A stretch of 64,000 nt of DNA, taken from assembly GCF_013366925.1 (NCBI RefSeq), contig NZ_JAALDK010000001.1:4829165-4893164 (forward strand), read 5' to 3'. The stretch is from Paraburkholderia youngii. GTDB taxonomy: Bacteria > Pseudomonadota > Gammaproteobacteria > Burkholderiales > Burkholderiaceae. The position numbers were made by a program, and so were the translations under genes. Positions 34,945-43,971 of this stretch are shown piece after piece. The notes below the pieces were generated by a model. The model saw only the letters and a list, made by a program, of their open reading frames with translations. It did not search any database and was not told the DNA's origin. Each line of letters starts with the position of its first letter. Positions within the stretch are counted from its first letter, which is position 1.

Positions 34945-35220
34945 TGAGGTTGATGCAGACTTGTCACTTGATTTAGTGACTCGTTCAGTTGTGTGTGACA
35001 GTGCGTGAGTCTTCAAACCGAACGGCATTAACAAGGTTGGCGGTAATGCAGGCTATGTCGAAAAGTCACCGCATGGGACACATAGCCGCAATTATTTGCC
35101 GTTCCGTGAATGTGTTGTCCGCGACCACATCGAAAAGGGATCGCTGTCCGGACTGCGAAACCAATCGACGCGCCTTCGACTTGCACGCGCCAAAGGAAAC
35201 AGTAACTTGTTATGCGTCAT

Positions 35221-35242
35221 GCCGCACGACTGAACGTGCGGC
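35221..35242 (-). terminator. Hairpin downstream of the porin gene
   Basis: GCCGCACG and CGTGCGGC pair perfectly around ACTGAA, 15 bases after the porin stop. There is no T tract on the porin transcript, so it may be an mRNA-stabilising or weak terminator hairpin. Confidence 0.5.
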
Positions 35243-35257
35243 ACGTTCCATGACAGC

Positions 35258-36403
35258 TTAGAACTGATGACGCATTCCGATTCGAGCGATAAACTGGTTG
35301 GCCGTCGTAGACGGCGAGTCTGCGCCAGTAATGAAAGCTGTGTTGAGCGGCGCGGCCACTGCATTACCACCCGCCGTATGCTGGTACATGCCTTGGATGT
35401 ACACGTCGGTGCGCACCGACAGATTGTAGTCAGCCATCAGGCCGATCTGATGCCATTTCGGTGTCGAATCGCCGGCGGCACTTTGGAAGTGACCGAGGGT
35501 GTAGTTATACATCGCGCCAACGAAGGCGTTTTTTACTATCTGATACTTCGCATTCACCTCGAAGTTGTCAAACTTTAGGCTGCTGGCCGTGTTAGCGAAA
35601 TTGCCGACATAGGCTGAACCCGTCGCATCGTTCAAGCTCGTGTGGCTATAAACAAAACCAAGAAGCGCCGAGCCGACCGTATAGTTGATACCGGCGCCCC
35701 AAACTTGCTCGCGGTTCGCAAAGAAGGCAGTATCGTCGGTCGCGAGCGAGCCACCCGCCGTGCTACCCGGTTGATTGATCTGCATGAATGCCGCAGCAAT
35801 CGTTACAGGACCGCCTACATATTGGGCGCCGAGGCTGTACGCGCGGTTGTTCGCAAAGCCGCCGGCCTGATTGCTAAAGCCATAGAGACCACCAAACGAG
35901 AGCCCGCCATAGGTTTTGCTGGAATACTTGATGCTGTTATTCAGGCGAAACGAGTTGTCGGTGTTGTCATTGTCGTAGGGGTGCGACATTAGATAGCCGG
36001 CCCAGTTACCGTTGGCCGTAAGCGGCGCGAGATAGTCAACGACAGAGTCGTACTGTCTGCCCATCGTCAACGAACCGAGCGTTTCCGAAGCGATACCAAC
36101 GTACGCTTGCCTGCCAAACATGCGGCCGCTTTGGCCCAGCGCGCCGGAGTTCACATCGAACCCATTCTCCAGTTGGAAAATTGCCTTGGTCCCGCCGCCC
36201 AGATCTTCAGAACCCTTAATGCCCCAGCGGCTGCCTTGCGCGAAGCCGCTCTCCAATTGTACTGCCGAATGACCTCCGGAATTGTTAGTGTAGTTCAGAC
36301 CTTCATCAATCACACCGTACAAGGTCACGCTGTTTTGCGCGAGGGCTGCAACAGGGGCAATGACGAGACCAAACACCGTTCCGGCGGTAACGATTCTTTT
36401 CAT
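35258..36403 (-). CDS. Outer-membrane porin, Burkholderia OmpC-like family
   Basis: 381 residues. Signal peptide MKRIVTAGTVFGLVIAPVAA with cleavage near LAQ-N, then the family start SVTLYGVIDEGLNY, the constriction-zone type loop with FQLENGFDVNSGALGQSGRM and FGRQAYVGI, alternating beta strands and the C-terminal phenylalanine (RHQF) needed for outer-membrane insertion. It forms a general diffusion trimer. An AGGA lies 12 bases before ATG 36403. Such porins occur in many copies per genome in this group. A LysR gene follows upstream on the same strand after 195 bases and may regulate it. Confidence 0.94.
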   Translation of the reverse strand: MKRIVTAGTVFGLVIAPVAALAQNSVTLYGVIDEGLNYTNNSGGHSAVQLESGFAQGSRWGIKGSEDLGGGTKAIFQLENGFDVNSGALGQSGRMFGRQAYVGIASETLGSLTMGRQYDSVVDYLAPLTANGNWAGYLMSHPYDNDNTDNSFRLNNSIKYSSKTYGGLSFGGLYGFSNQAGGFANNRAYSLGAQYVGGPVTIAAAFMQINQPGSTAGGSLATDDTAFFANREQVWGAGINYTVGSALLGFVYSHTSLNDATGSAYVGNFANTASSLKFDNFEVNAKYQIVKNAFVGAMYNYTLGHFQSAAGDSTPKWHQIGLMADYNLSVRTDVYIQGMYQHTAGGNAVAAPLNTAFITGADSPSTTANQFIARIGMRHQF

Positions 36404-36598
36404 AGATAAACGTTCCTAAATGTATGTAATTTCCGAACCGACTTCCCAGGTTTGTTAAGTGAAAGTCTTCGACATGGGATAGGCCGCATCGGTCCACCGC
36501 ACTTTAGGACCAACAAAAATCACCGGTACAGCAATTCAGTATTGACCGGTTCCATGTTGCATGAATCGCAACGGCATTGACGTCATGGACTTGCGTCC

Positions 36599-37495
36599 CT
36601 AGTTGTTTTTGCGGTAGCGATCTACAACAAAATCAATGAAGCCACGTACTGCAGTAGCCATATAGAGCTGTCCCGGGTACAGGATCCAAAACGTACGCTC
36701 GTCCCCACAGAGCTCCGCGTCGTGCAGCAGAATTTTGAGCATGCCGCTATCGAGCTCCTCTTGTATCAGCGAGGTCGACAATCGGGCGATTCCTAAGCCG
36801 ACCAGTACTGCGCGCTTTATCAAAGCTGGGCTTTGCGTGTTTAAGGCAGGGCGAACAACTACGCGGTGCGTACCTGATGTGCTGCGAAATTCCCAGTAGC
36901 GACTTGGCGCATCCGAAGCGAGGAGAATGTCATGAGCGGCCAGTTCAGCCGGGGTATGAGGAGTTCCTCGCCGGCAGAGATAGTCAGGACTTGCAACAAT
37001 CACATCGCGAGCCTGCGCGAGCGCGCGGCAGATTAGCGAAGAGTCGCGCAACCGGCGTTCCGCGCTAAAGCAGACATCGAAGTCCGCGACTGTGATGTCA
37101 GTCATGTCTTCGAACACCGTCAGCTCAAAACTCGTGTGCGGTTCCCGTTGACGATAGGCGGCGAGCACTTCGGGGAGATCCGAGTTGGCGTAAGCCGATG
37201 ACGCTGCAATCTTCAACAATTTTGCAGGTTCGTTGCTTGCCGAGGTGACAAATTCATCCATGACGTCGAGCAGCCCGATCAATTCCACGCATCGCTTGTA
37301 ATACAGCTGGCCGGTGTCGGTAAGGGACACACGGCGGGTCGTCCGGTTGATCAGGCGTACACCAAGGCGCTGTTCGAGTTTTGCAACGCTGCGCGTGACG
37401 ACGGATGCCGACACGCCCATGTACTTTGCGGCTTCGGCAAAGTTCAGACGCTCCGCTACTTTGGCAAAGATGCGTATCGAAGCGAGCTGACTCAC
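36599..37495 (-). CDS. LysR-family transcriptional regulator
   Basis: 298 residues from GTG 37495, preceded by GGAGCGGAG. Helix-turn-helix at about 16-36 (LNFAEAAKYMGVSASVVTRS) with the linker RLGVRLINRTTRRVSLTDTG, then the effector-binding domain. PELAAHDILLAS and WEFRSTSGTHRVVVRPAL are typical of the CrgA-like LysR subgroup. It lies next to the porin gene in the same direction; target genes are unknown. Confidence 0.92.
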   Translation of the reverse strand: MSQLASIRIFAKVAERLNFAEAAKYMGVSASVVTRSVAKLEQRLGVRLINRTTRRVSLTDTGQLYYKRCVELIGLLDVMDEFVTSASNEPAKLLKIAASSAYANSDLPEVLAAYRQREPHTSFELTVFEDMTDITVADFDVCFSAERRLRDSSLICRALAQARDVIVASPDYLCRRGTPHTPAELAAHDILLASDAPSRYWEFRSTSGTHRVVVRPALNTQSPALIKRAVLVGLGIARLSTSLIQEELDSGMLKILLHDAELCGDERTFWILYPGQLYMATAVRGFIDFVVDRYRKNN

Positions 37496-37741
37496 GACTC
37501 CGCTCCAAGAATGCGCGGGCGGTTATTGTGCAGCGGCACCTCTACAACCCCACTATGCTGTGGGCCAGTTCCACCGCGAGGAACCGATCGGCTGCCACTA
37601 TGCTTGTTCGCTGCACGTAGTCCTTTATGTGGTGTTCGCATTGTTCAAAACCGGTAGTCCAGAAAGCCGTGCGAGGGTAGCAGGCACCCCGTTACCGCAC
37701 GCGGTCCGGTTCATTACAACCTTGTTATCTACCTCGTCCCG

Positions 37742-38250
37742 TTGTTCGACAAGGCATTTCGCAAATGCATACGCCCGGTTGGCAGGAACGGGCGCATGGA
37801 TGAGACCTATGTGAAGGTCAAGGGCCAATGGAAGTACCTCTACCGCACCGTCGAGAAGGCAGGTAACACGGTCGACTTCCCGCTGCGTGCGCATCGCGAC
37901 AAGGCCGCCGCGCAGCGTTACTTCGAGAAGGCTATTGCGCACAACGGTGAGCCCGAGACGATTACCGTCGACAAGAGCGGGCAGCCGATCTGGCTGCGCT
38001 CGAGGCGCTCAATGCGGAGCGACCCACATCGAGCAGGGTGCGACAGAACAAGTACCTGAACAACCTCATGGAGCAGGACCATCGTGCCATCAAGCGCATC
38101 ATCAAACCGATGAGGGGATTCAAGGATTTCCGGTGAGTGCGCATCATCCTCGCCGGTATCGAAATCATGCACATGTTCCGCAAAGGGCAAATGAAAGGCG
38201 ACGACACCAATCGGACAGTTGCCGCACAGTTCTGTTCACTGGTGATGTAA
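37742..38250 (+). pseudogene. IS6-family transposase, central and C-terminal relic
   Basis: RPVGRNGRMDETYVKVKGQW, KYLYRTVEKAGNTVDFPLRA and ETITVDKSG belong to the IS6 DDE core. A frameshift near 37985 follows, then LEALNAE, KYLNNLMEQDHRAIKRIIKP and GIEIMHMFRKGQ continue in other frames, with an in-frame stop. The N-terminal part is absent here but a similar piece lies at 34258-34378. Confidence 0.85.
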
Positions 38251-38769
38251 GTAATCGTCATCGTAACGTGGGCGTACTCGTCCCGATTCCACCATCGCGA
38301 CACAACCATTCGTCGTCCGTGCCCGGGAGCATCGAACGAGAAGACACGTCAAGCAACCCAAATGTCGAAAGGGAGGCCGGACACTGGCTTCCCCAGCCCG
38401 AGATCCGCATCCACGAACTCAGCACGCTGTTGCTGAGCCCAGCGTCAGCGCGCCACGGTGACAATCGCTTGACACCGCGGCGCGGTCATTGAAATCGTAC
38501 AAAGGCCTTGCTTTCATCGTCTTTACCAGCCCGGCTGTACAGCCCTCGGTCAACGGCCGGAGCCCGACAAAGACGCGGCGCACTGAAAAACTGTGCTCCA
38601 CGTTCAGGCGCCGAAGTGTGCATTCGGCGCATTAGCCGGTTGAGCTAATCTTGCCGCTCCCAACCGGCAGAAGGACGCAGACGCGCGCAGTCGGACACGA
38701 GCCAACGCTTCTATCCGCCACTACGATGATGGTGCAACACCCTCCCGGGCCCATAGTGATTTCTTCGTT
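38251..38769. other. Intergenic region before the bestrophin gene
   Basis: About 520 bases with no recognisable protein on either strand; holds the promoter of the bestrophin-like gene. Nothing else seen. Confidence 0.4.
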
Positions 38770-39690
38770 ATGATCGTCCGCCCCCCACCTAACTGGTTTC
38801 GCATGCTTTTCGTGTGGCACGGATCCGTCCTCAAGGAAATCATCCCGCAACTGACATTTCTTGCCCTGGTGAGTGCGCTCGCCATGTATACCCATGGACG
38901 TATTCTCGGCGAGAAGATTCCGCTCAACACGGCGCCTTTCACACTTTGCGGCATCGCGCTCGCGATCTTCCTCGCGTTTAGAAACAATGCCAGCTATGAG
39001 CGCTATTGGGAGGCGAGGCACCTTTGGGGACGGGTACTTATCGCAGCACGTAACCTCACTTCACAGGTCAATCGATATGCATCCGACGACGCACGGCCGC
39101 TCGACCGCCAAGATATTTCGCGCTTGCTGATTGCGTTCGCGTATGCACTGAAGCATCAGCTTCGTCATACTGACCCATCAGCCGATATCGAAAGATTGTT
39201 GGGACCCGGGCTGGCGCGGAACTATCATGGCCTGACATTCACGCCGATCGTACTGCTCGATGAAGCCCGTCATCGCATCGCCGCACTCAATCGCGCAGGA
39301 ACGCTGCCAGACACGCTGTTGTGGGTGATGGACAAACAACTGAACGATCTGGGCGCGGCCGTGGGCGGCTGCGAGCGCATTCACGCGACACCGATTCCGT
39401 TTGCGTACGGGGTACTCCTCCATCGGACAGTCTATGCTTACTGCGCTCTGCTGCCGTTCGGGCTCATCGACTCGATCGGTTTTGCCACACCACTCATCTG
39501 TGTATTCGTTTCTTACACGCTGATCGCGCTGGAGGCCATCGCCAGAGAAATCTCCGATCCATTCGCCCTGTCGCCTAATGGCCTGGCGCTCGACGCGATG
39601 ACTCGCAATATCGAGCGCTCAGTCTGCGAACTGTGTGGCGAAGATGTGCCGCCCGCCCTGCAGCCGGGCCGGTTTTACGAACTCAGCTAA
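38770..39690 (+). CDS. Bestrophin/YneE-family membrane channel protein
   Basis: 306 residues of the UPF0187 (bestrophin-like) family, inner-membrane ion channels in bacteria. Diagnostic stretches are WFRMLFVWHGSVLKEIIPQL, the IALAIFLAFRNNASYERYWE motif with ARHLWGRVLIAARNLT, the cytoplasmic LLIAFAYALKHQLR, and the second half HRTVYAYCALLPFGLIDSIG and REISDPFALSPNGLALDAM. Four membrane helices are expected. The fdhD gene starts 23 bases after its stop, so they are probably co-transcribed, an unusual pairing. Confidence 0.9.
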   Translation: MIVRPPPNWFRMLFVWHGSVLKEIIPQLTFLALVSALAMYTHGRILGEKIPLNTAPFTLCGIALAIFLAFRNNASYERYWEARHLWGRVLIAARNLTSQVNRYASDDARPLDRQDISRLLIAFAYALKHQLRHTDPSADIERLLGPGLARNYHGLTFTPIVLLDEARHRIAALNRAGTLPDTLLWVMDKQLNDLGAAVGGCERIHATPIPFAYGVLLHRTVYAYCALLPFGLIDSIGFATPLICVFVSYTLIALEAIAREISDPFALSPNGLALDAMTRNIERSVCELCGEDVPPALQPGRFYELS

Positions 39691-39713
39691 CGTCACGCGT
39701 CAGGAACAGCGAT

Positions 39714-40547
39714 ATGTGTCAACCTTCAGGCATCGTAACCACGGGCAGCGTCGCTCGCTCCATTGTCAGGCACACCCGCGAGGATGCGCGCGGAAGCACT
39801 GACGTCGTTGTCGAAGAACTGCCGGTGGCGCTCGTTTTTAACGGAATATCTCATGCGGTCATGATGGCGACCCCAACCGATCTCGAACTGTTCGCTCTGG
39901 GATTCGCATTGAGCGAGGGGATCGTTGAGCGCGCGTCAGACGTTTTCGATTCGGAGGCGGTGATACATCCCGACAGTGCCGAGGTGCGTCTGACCATCTC
40001 ACAACAGGCCTTCATGGCGCTGAAAGGCAAGCGGCGCGCGCTTGCGGGTCGTTCCGGTTGCGGCGTATGCGGTATCGAAAGCATCCAACTGCTCGACCTT
40101 TATCCCGATCGTTTGCACGACGCCAGCGCTGCACACTATATTGCCGCCAGAGCCGTAAGTCGCGCTGCGCATCACCTGCCTGCGCACCAGAGACTGATGC
40201 GCGAAACGGGAGGTGCCCACGCAGCGGCATGGTGCAGCACGGACGGTGCACTTCTTCGGGTCTTCGAAGATGTCGGGCGCCACAATGCACTCGACAAGTT
40301 GATCGGATACCTTGCACGCGAGCGCGCTGATACTGTCGCCGGTTTCGTGTTTCTCTCAAGTCGGGCAAGCTACGAGCTCGTTCGCAAGGCGGCGCGTTTC
40401 CAGATTTCAACGCTTGCGACCATTTCCGCGCCGACCTCGCTTGCGATCTCGGTAGCGCAGCGCGCGGGCATTCGACTGCTCAGCTTTTGTCGCGGCGACG
40501 GCTTCGTCGAATACGTGACGCCGAACGCGACTCTGTCGGGTTCGTGA
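39714..40547 (+). CDS. fdhD: Sulfur carrier protein FdhD, intact copy
   Basis: 277 residues. FdhD moves sulfur from IscS to the molybdenum cofactor and is needed for active formate dehydrogenase. The conserved Cys pair is present as CGVCG (C116, C119), together with ALGFALSEGI, MRETGGAHAAAWC, VFEDVGRHNALDKLIGYLA and ATISAPTSLAI. ATG 39714 has AGGA eight bases upstream. It lies upstream of a YdeP/FdhF-type molybdoenzyme and is the working counterpart of the broken copy at 29310-30201. Confidence 0.95.
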   Translation: MCQPSGIVTTGSVARSIVRHTREDARGSTDVVVEELPVALVFNGISHAVMMATPTDLELFALGFALSEGIVERASDVFDSEAVIHPDSAEVRLTISQQAFMALKGKRRALAGRSGCGVCGIESIQLLDLYPDRLHDASAAHYIAARAVSRAAHHLPAHQRLMRETGGAHAAAWCSTDGALLRVFEDVGRHNALDKLIGYLARERADTVAGFVFLSSRASYELVRKAARFQISTLATISAPTSLAISVAQRAGIRLLSFCRGDGFVEYVTPNATLSGS

Positions 40548-40772
40548 TCGCGTGCATCGCCCACCACTCGTGCATGCGATGTCGGGTTGCACTGTACTTC
40601 GCACCGAATCAGCGAACTGTGCATGCGGCGCAGATCGGTGGCGAAGTATTCTGCGTCGCTGACAATAGCTCGCTACCTGCATGTCGGTCGCGCACCGCAC
40701 CCGCCACACGTCACACAGAGGTCTGCCTAATTGCAACCTGATGGAACCCCGCCCTCACCGCGGGTGAGCGAC

Positions 40773-41027
40773 ATGATCGTCGACATCATTCTCACCGCGC
40801 TCGCTGAAAGACAGGTGCGTCCGTTGCGGCCCGAAACAGCCGTCACCGCGGCTTGGCTCGCCGAGCACACGCGGTTGCCGACCGCCACCGTTCGACGCTA
40901 TCTGCGCGCACTGATTGACTCGGGGGCAATCGACGAATGTCGGCTTCCTTCGCGTATCGTCGGGATCACGCTGAACGAGCAAGGGTTGGAGTTATTGGGC
41001 CGCACAAGCCGAGACGCAAATCAGTAA
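40773..41027 (+). CDS. Small winged-helix DNA-binding protein
   Basis: 84 residues from ATG 40773 (GTG 40764 and TTG 40731 are in-frame alternatives). AVTAAWLAEHTRLPTATVRR followed by YLRALIDSGAIDE is a helix-turn-helix of the winged type with the wing up to GITLNEQG. There is no effector domain. It lies between fdhD and the molybdoenzyme gene on the same strand and may control this cluster. Confidence 0.7.
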   Translation: MIVDIILTALAERQVRPLRPETAVTAAWLAEHTRLPTATVRRYLRALIDSGAIDECRLPSRIVGITLNEQGLELLGRTSRDANQ

Positions 41028-41571
41028 AACCTAACATGTACGGATAGCCCACCATCTTGACTAGGCGTCCGGCCAGCTTCCCAGCGTGTGCGGAGCGGCA
41101 CGGTTCACGTCGACAGAAGCTGATACGGCGATCCGCGCGTTGGGCATGATTCGTCCATCCGGCGCTTGCCATCGCCCCTGCACAGACTGGTCACTAAGCA
41201 AACGCGGCCGGCCTTCGGGCACGGCTTTGGCACGGCACAGGCGCGCTACTGTGGCGATGATGATGCGGCGCCATTGGCTCGGCCGCCTGACCGACGGCAC
41301 CCGCTCACCCGAGCGGTACACATCGTGGCGATCACAACATCCCTACCTTCCGCGAGCGTTAGTACGGGTCTATTTTCGTGATTTTTAGAAGCGCATATGC
41401 AGCACAGATGCTCAAACGCGTTGCCGCGGCTAGAACTGTACTTCAGCAACTAGGCGGATTCTGTGTGCCTTTGAACCCGGCGTTTACTTTTACTCTTTAC
41501 GCAACTACACGCAGTGCGCGGCCGTCTGATATCGACACAGGTCGCCGCGCTAAGTCAACGGAACCACGGTT
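41028..41571. other. Intergenic region before the molybdoenzyme gene
   Basis: 544 bases without a recognisable gene. Base composition falls after about 41390, and this AT-richer 180-base part probably contains the promoter and regulator sites for the molybdoenzyme-cytochrome bd transcript. Confidence 0.45.
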
Positions 41572-43899
41572 ATGAGCAAGTCAAAGGCAAAGGGAAAAAT
41601 CGAGGCATACCATCACCCCGCCGCGGGTTGGGGGGCACTCAAGTATGTCGCAATCAACCTGATTAAAGAACGTGTTTCAGGTGGCAACTACCGCACGCTG
41701 TTTAAACAAAACCAGCCGGATGGCTTCGACTGCCCCGGTTGTGCGTGGCCCGACCGTCAGCACGCGTCGACTTTTGAGTTCTGCGAGAACGGCGTTAAAG
41801 CAGTCGCGGCCGAGTCGACCACGAAGCGCGTTACACCGGCGTTCTTCGAGGAGCATACCGTCGAATCGCTGATGAAGCAGACAGACTACGAGCTCGAACA
41901 GCACGGCCGGCTAACCGATCCAATGGTGTACGACGCCTTCACCGACCGCTACAAGCCCATCGCGTGGCACGACGCTTTCGCACTGATCGCCAGGCACCTG
42001 ACGCAGCTCGACTCTCCCGACCAGGCGGCGTTCTACACGTCTGGACGCGCGAGCAATGAAGCGGCGTTTCTCTACCAGTTGTTTGTGCGCATGTACGGGA
42101 CGAACAACTTCCCCGACTGCTCGAACATGTGCCACGAGGCGACGAGCCGCGGCCTTCCGTCTACCGTTGGCATTGGTAAAGGTACCGTCACGCTTGACGA
42201 TTTCGAACTCGCCGACACAATCATCATTTTCGGCCAGAATCCCGCGACCAATCACCCACGTATGCTCGGTGAACTGCGCGAAGCGTCGCGGCGCGGTGCC
42301 ACCATCGTCTCGGTGAACCCGCTGCGCGAGCGCGGTCTCGAACGTTTCACGAGTCCTCAGCACGCCGCCGAAATGCTCACGTTCAGCAGCACGAAGATTG
42401 CTTCGACGTTCATTCAGCCCAAGCTGGGTGGGGATTTCGCGTTGATCAAGGGAGTGGCCAAGCACCTCGTCGAACTCGATGACAAGGCACTCGAGAACGG
42501 TACGGAACGGCTCCTCGACTTCGAGTTCATCAGCCAGCATACGCAAGGCTTCAGCGCGTTCGCGGACGACCTGCGCAGCGAATCCTGGTCGCTGCTGGAG
42601 ACCGAATCCGGCGTTGCGCGTGAAGAGATCGAGGGACTTGCGCGCATCTACGCCAACGGAAAGCGCGTCATTGCGACGTGGGGGATGGGTATCACGCAGC
42701 ACAAGCATTCAGTGCAGACCGTGCATATGCTGTCGAATTTGCTAATGATGCGCGGCAATATCGGTCGTGAAGGTGCCGGCCTTTGCCCGGTTCGTGGCCA
42801 TTCGAATGTGCAGGGCAACCGTACCGTGGGCATCGAGGAAAAGCCCACGAAAGCCTTTCTTGACAGGCTCGGAATGGTTTTCGACTTCGATCCGCCTCGC
42901 GAACATGGTCTTGACGTAGTCGAAACCGTGGAGCACATGATCGATGGCCATGTGAAGGTGTTTCTGGGCCTCGGCGGCAATTTCGCCATGGCGACTCCCG
43001 ACACGCCGCGCACGTTCGACGCGCTGCGTTCGTGCAATCTGACCGTGCATATCACGACAAAACTCAACCGCAGTCATCTTGTGCACGGCTCGGATGCGCT
43101 GATCCTGCCGACTCTCGGGCGCACCGAAATCGACGTACAAAACGGCGTTGCCCAAGGCATCACGGTCGAGGACTCTATGAGCATGGTCCACATCTCGTAC
43201 GGCATGAACAAGCCGGCCTCGCCGAATCTGATGTCCGAGACGGCCATCGTGGCCAATATCGCTCACGCGACGCTCGGAAACGCGAAAGTCGACTGGCTCG
43301 CCTACGCCGCCGACTACGCGAAGATTCGCGACGCCATCGAGCAGGTGATCGACGGCTTTGATCGATACAACGAGCGCGTCGGGCAGCCTGGCGGTTTCCA
43401 CCTGCGGGTGGCCTCGCGCGAGCGCGACTGGAAGACCTCTACCGGAAAAGCAAACTTCATCGTGCACGAGGTGCAGCGAGACACGCCTATCGCCCGCGCC
43501 AAGGCGCTTCATGGCGACCGGCTGATGACGCTCATGACGACGCGCTCGCACGATCAGTACAACACGACCATCTACGCCCTCGACGACCGATACCGCGGTG
43601 TATTCGGCCAACGGCGGGTCGTCTTCATCAATCCCGCCGACATCGAAATGCTCGGGTTCAGCAACGGCGATTGGGTCGACCTGACCACCGTCTGGGACGA
43701 CAACCAGGAGCGGCGCGCCGAGCACTTCCGCCTGGTCGAATACGACATTCCGCGAGGCTGCATCGGCGCGTACTACCCGGAAACCAACCCGCTCGTGCCG
43801 CTGTCGAGCGTGGGCGACGTCTGCAACACGCCGACGTCCAAGTCGATTCCCGTGCTACTTCACCGCTCCTCGGAGCCGCCGGTCCTGCTCGCATTCTGA
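41572..43899 (+). CDS. FdhF/YdeP-family molybdopterin oxidoreductase
   Basis: 775 residues, the size of E. coli YdeP. The enzyme binds bis-MGD and belongs to the formate dehydrogenase-H superfamily; YdeP-type substrates are not settled, though formate is a candidate. The N-terminus has GFDCPGCAWPD (51-61) in place of a canonical four-cysteine Fe-S motif. C187 in PDCSNMCHEATSRGL aligns with the Sec/Cys ligand position of FdhF. Other landmarks are FYTSGRASNEAAF, IIFGQNPATNHPRM, GEGAGLCPVRGHSNVQGNR-like GAGLCPVRGHSNVQGNR, and RSHDQYNTTIYALDDRYRGV near the C-terminus. CydA follows after 72 bases, so electrons may pass to the quinol oxidase route. FdhD and MoaDE nearby support a molybdoenzyme. Confidence 0.9.
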   Translation: MSKSKAKGKIEAYHHPAAGWGALKYVAINLIKERVSGGNYRTLFKQNQPDGFDCPGCAWPDRQHASTFEFCENGVKAVAAESTTKRVTPAFFEEHTVESLMKQTDYELEQHGRLTDPMVYDAFTDRYKPIAWHDAFALIARHLTQLDSPDQAAFYTSGRASNEAAFLYQLFVRMYGTNNFPDCSNMCHEATSRGLPSTVGIGKGTVTLDDFELADTIIIFGQNPATNHPRMLGELREASRRGATIVSVNPLRERGLERFTSPQHAAEMLTFSSTKIASTFIQPKLGGDFALIKGVAKHLVELDDKALENGTERLLDFEFISQHTQGFSAFADDLRSESWSLLETESGVAREEIEGLARIYANGKRVIATWGMGITQHKHSVQTVHMLSNLLMMRGNIGREGAGLCPVRGHSNVQGNRTVGIEEKPTKAFLDRLGMVFDFDPPREHGLDVVETVEHMIDGHVKVFLGLGGNFAMATPDTPRTFDALRSCNLTVHITTKLNRSHLVHGSDALILPTLGRTEIDVQNGVAQGITVEDSMSMVHISYGMNKPASPNLMSETAIVANIAHATLGNAKVDWLAYAADYAKIRDAIEQVIDGFDRYNERVGQPGGFHLRVASRERDWKTSTGKANFIVHEVQRDTPIARAKALHGDRLMTLMTTRSHDQYNTTIYALDDRYRGVFGQRRVVFINPADIEMLGFSNGDWVDLTTVWDDNQERRAEHFRLVEYDIPRGCIGAYYPETNPLVPLSSVGDVCNTPTSKSIPVLLHRSSEPPVLLAF

Positions 43900-43971
43900 T
43901 TCTCAACTGAGGAACCGGGTTGCGCCTCCTGCCAGGCGCATCCTCCCTTGTAACCTGCCTGGTGATCATTC

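Noticed and set aside
42742..43725. 327-codon minus-strand frame opposite the molybdoenzyme
   Set aside because: Antisense shadow; the plus strand codes an intact 775-residue enzyme over the same bases.
41572..43899. Selenocysteine formate dehydrogenase H
   Set aside because: No in-frame TGA is needed; the ligand position is Cys (C187) and the N-terminus is of YdeP type.
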